DNA from: RYN-133 sp963785425
Lineage (GTDB): Bacteria; Actinomycetota; Actinomycetes; Mycobacteriales; Jatrophihabitantaceae
Length of the DNA: 64,000 nucleotides
Reading direction: 5' to 3'
Assembly (NCBI GenBank): GCA_963785425.1
Contig: CAWAVG010000001.1
Coordinates: 248,001-312,000 of the forward strand
The translations under genes were made by a program, and so were the position numbers. Position 1 is the stretch's first letter. Every line of letters starts with the position of its first letter. Of the stretch, positions 63,669-64,000 are shown one piece after another. The notes below the pieces were generated by a model. It worked only from the letters and a program-made list of their open reading frames with translations, was not told where the DNA came from and searched no databases.

Positions 63669-64000
63669 ATGATCGAAAGTGACGACTGGGCCGTCTTCGA
63701 CTCCGCGCACGACCTTGCCGTCCGGTATTTGAAAGACCTCGACTCACGTCCGGTTGATGCCGCAAAGAGTCCGGGCGAAATCGTAGATGCAGCGTCAGCG
63801 GAGTTGCCGGACTCAGGCGATCCCGCCGAGACAGTCATTCGCGAGCTGTCGGCGTTGTTCGAGCCCGGACTGGTCGCTAACGCAGGCGGACGCTTCTTTG
63901 GGTGGGTAACAGGAGGCACCTACCCGGTTGGTGTCGCTGCAGACTGGCTGACCAGTGCGTGGGATCAGCTCTCCGGGCCCGCGCCCGCCTCGCCTGCAGC
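63669..64000 (+). CDS. PLP-dependent decarboxylase (group II), 3' truncated
   Basis: The first ~110 codons of a pyridoxal-phosphate-dependent decarboxylase (DOPA/glutamate decarboxylase-like family), open at the window end. AETVIRELSALFEPGLVANA and GGRFFGWVTGGTYPVGVAAD with SAWDQLSGPAPASP are the typical N-terminal substrate-entry segment of the actinobacterial group. The lysine and cofactor site are beyond the window. Confidence 0.85.
   Translation, partial: MIESDDWAVFDSAHDLAVRYLKDLDSRPVDAAKSPGEIVDAASAELPDSGDPAETVIRELSALFEPGLVANAGGRFFGWVTGGTYPVGVAADWLTSAWDQLSGPAPASPA

Noticed and set aside
1..64000. tRNA, rRNA, CRISPR arrays, prophage or replication origin
   Set aside because: No clover-leaf, spaced repeats, phage structural genes or DnaA-box clusters were recognised by reading.

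Overview
The window looks like chromosomal DNA of a high-GC Gram-positive soil actinobacterium. The evidence is the strong G/C third-position bias, frequent GTG/TTG starts, translationally coupled ATGA/GTGA gene overlaps, an F420-type luciferase-like oxidoreductase, a mycothiol-dependent maleylpyruvate isomerase-type protein, DUF1272 and DUF4865 proteins, and an ArsR/ArsI/aquaporin arsenic locus. I cannot name the species. No tRNA, rRNA, CRISPR array or complete insertion sequence was recognised.

Region 1 (1-15.1 kb) is ordered and catabolic. A truncated SsuC-type permease and its lipoprotein binding protein run rightward. Facing them is a leftward operon of at least eleven genes (13869 to 1645) in which nearly every junction overlaps or is a few bases long: LivK, LivH, LivM, LivG, LivF, a 3-hydroxyisobutyrate-dehydrogenase-like enzyme, an M24 hydrolase, an aldehyde dehydrogenase, a VOC enzyme, and the E1alpha, E1beta and E2 components of a 2-oxo acid dehydrogenase. 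A LacI-family regulator is divergent from it, and three copies of a GCAAWCGATTGC-type operator lie between. The layout suggests import of one small molecule, hydrolysis, two oxidations and an acyl-CoA-forming step. The substrate is unknown. The E1alpha and aldehyde dehydrogenase frames are broken.

Region 2 (15.3-36.3 kb) is a mosaic of small detoxification, transport and regulatory genes with more relaxed base composition: PAP2 phosphatase, decayed EamA exporter, SnoaL-tautomerase ORF, TetR, isochorismatase, thioesterases, DHA2 exporter, metallo-beta-lactamase-fold protein, DUF4865, a mycothiol-dependent isomerase homologue, an arsenic locus, MocR regulator, FMN reductase, acetyltransferases, a second TetR and an Asp-nucleophile alpha/beta hydrolase. 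Two operator families link distant genes: GTACATAC...GGTAC at three sites and GAGAACG..CGTTCTC at three sites. Each family has a member placed where one of the two TetR genes would be expected to control itself.

Region 3 (36.4-41.1 kb) is an intact ABC export module (one giant FtsX-type permease and two ATPases) followed by a decayed MarR gene.

Region 4 (41.8-64 kb) returns to mosaic content: a DinB-VOC fusion, NDH-2-like oxidoreductase, PCD-like/VOC fusion, luciferase-like oxidoreductase, a CoA-transferase fragment cut by an IS481 transposase remnant, alcohol dehydrogenase, two EamA transporters (one broken), a broken MFS, an enolase-superfamily enzyme, a second DUF4865, PEP-mutase-like protein, two PhzF proteins, another isochorismatase-fold enzyme, several acetyltransferases, and the start of a PLP-dependent decarboxylase. 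Many transporters and enzymes carry single-base frame breaks. These could be genuine decay or residual sequencing indels.
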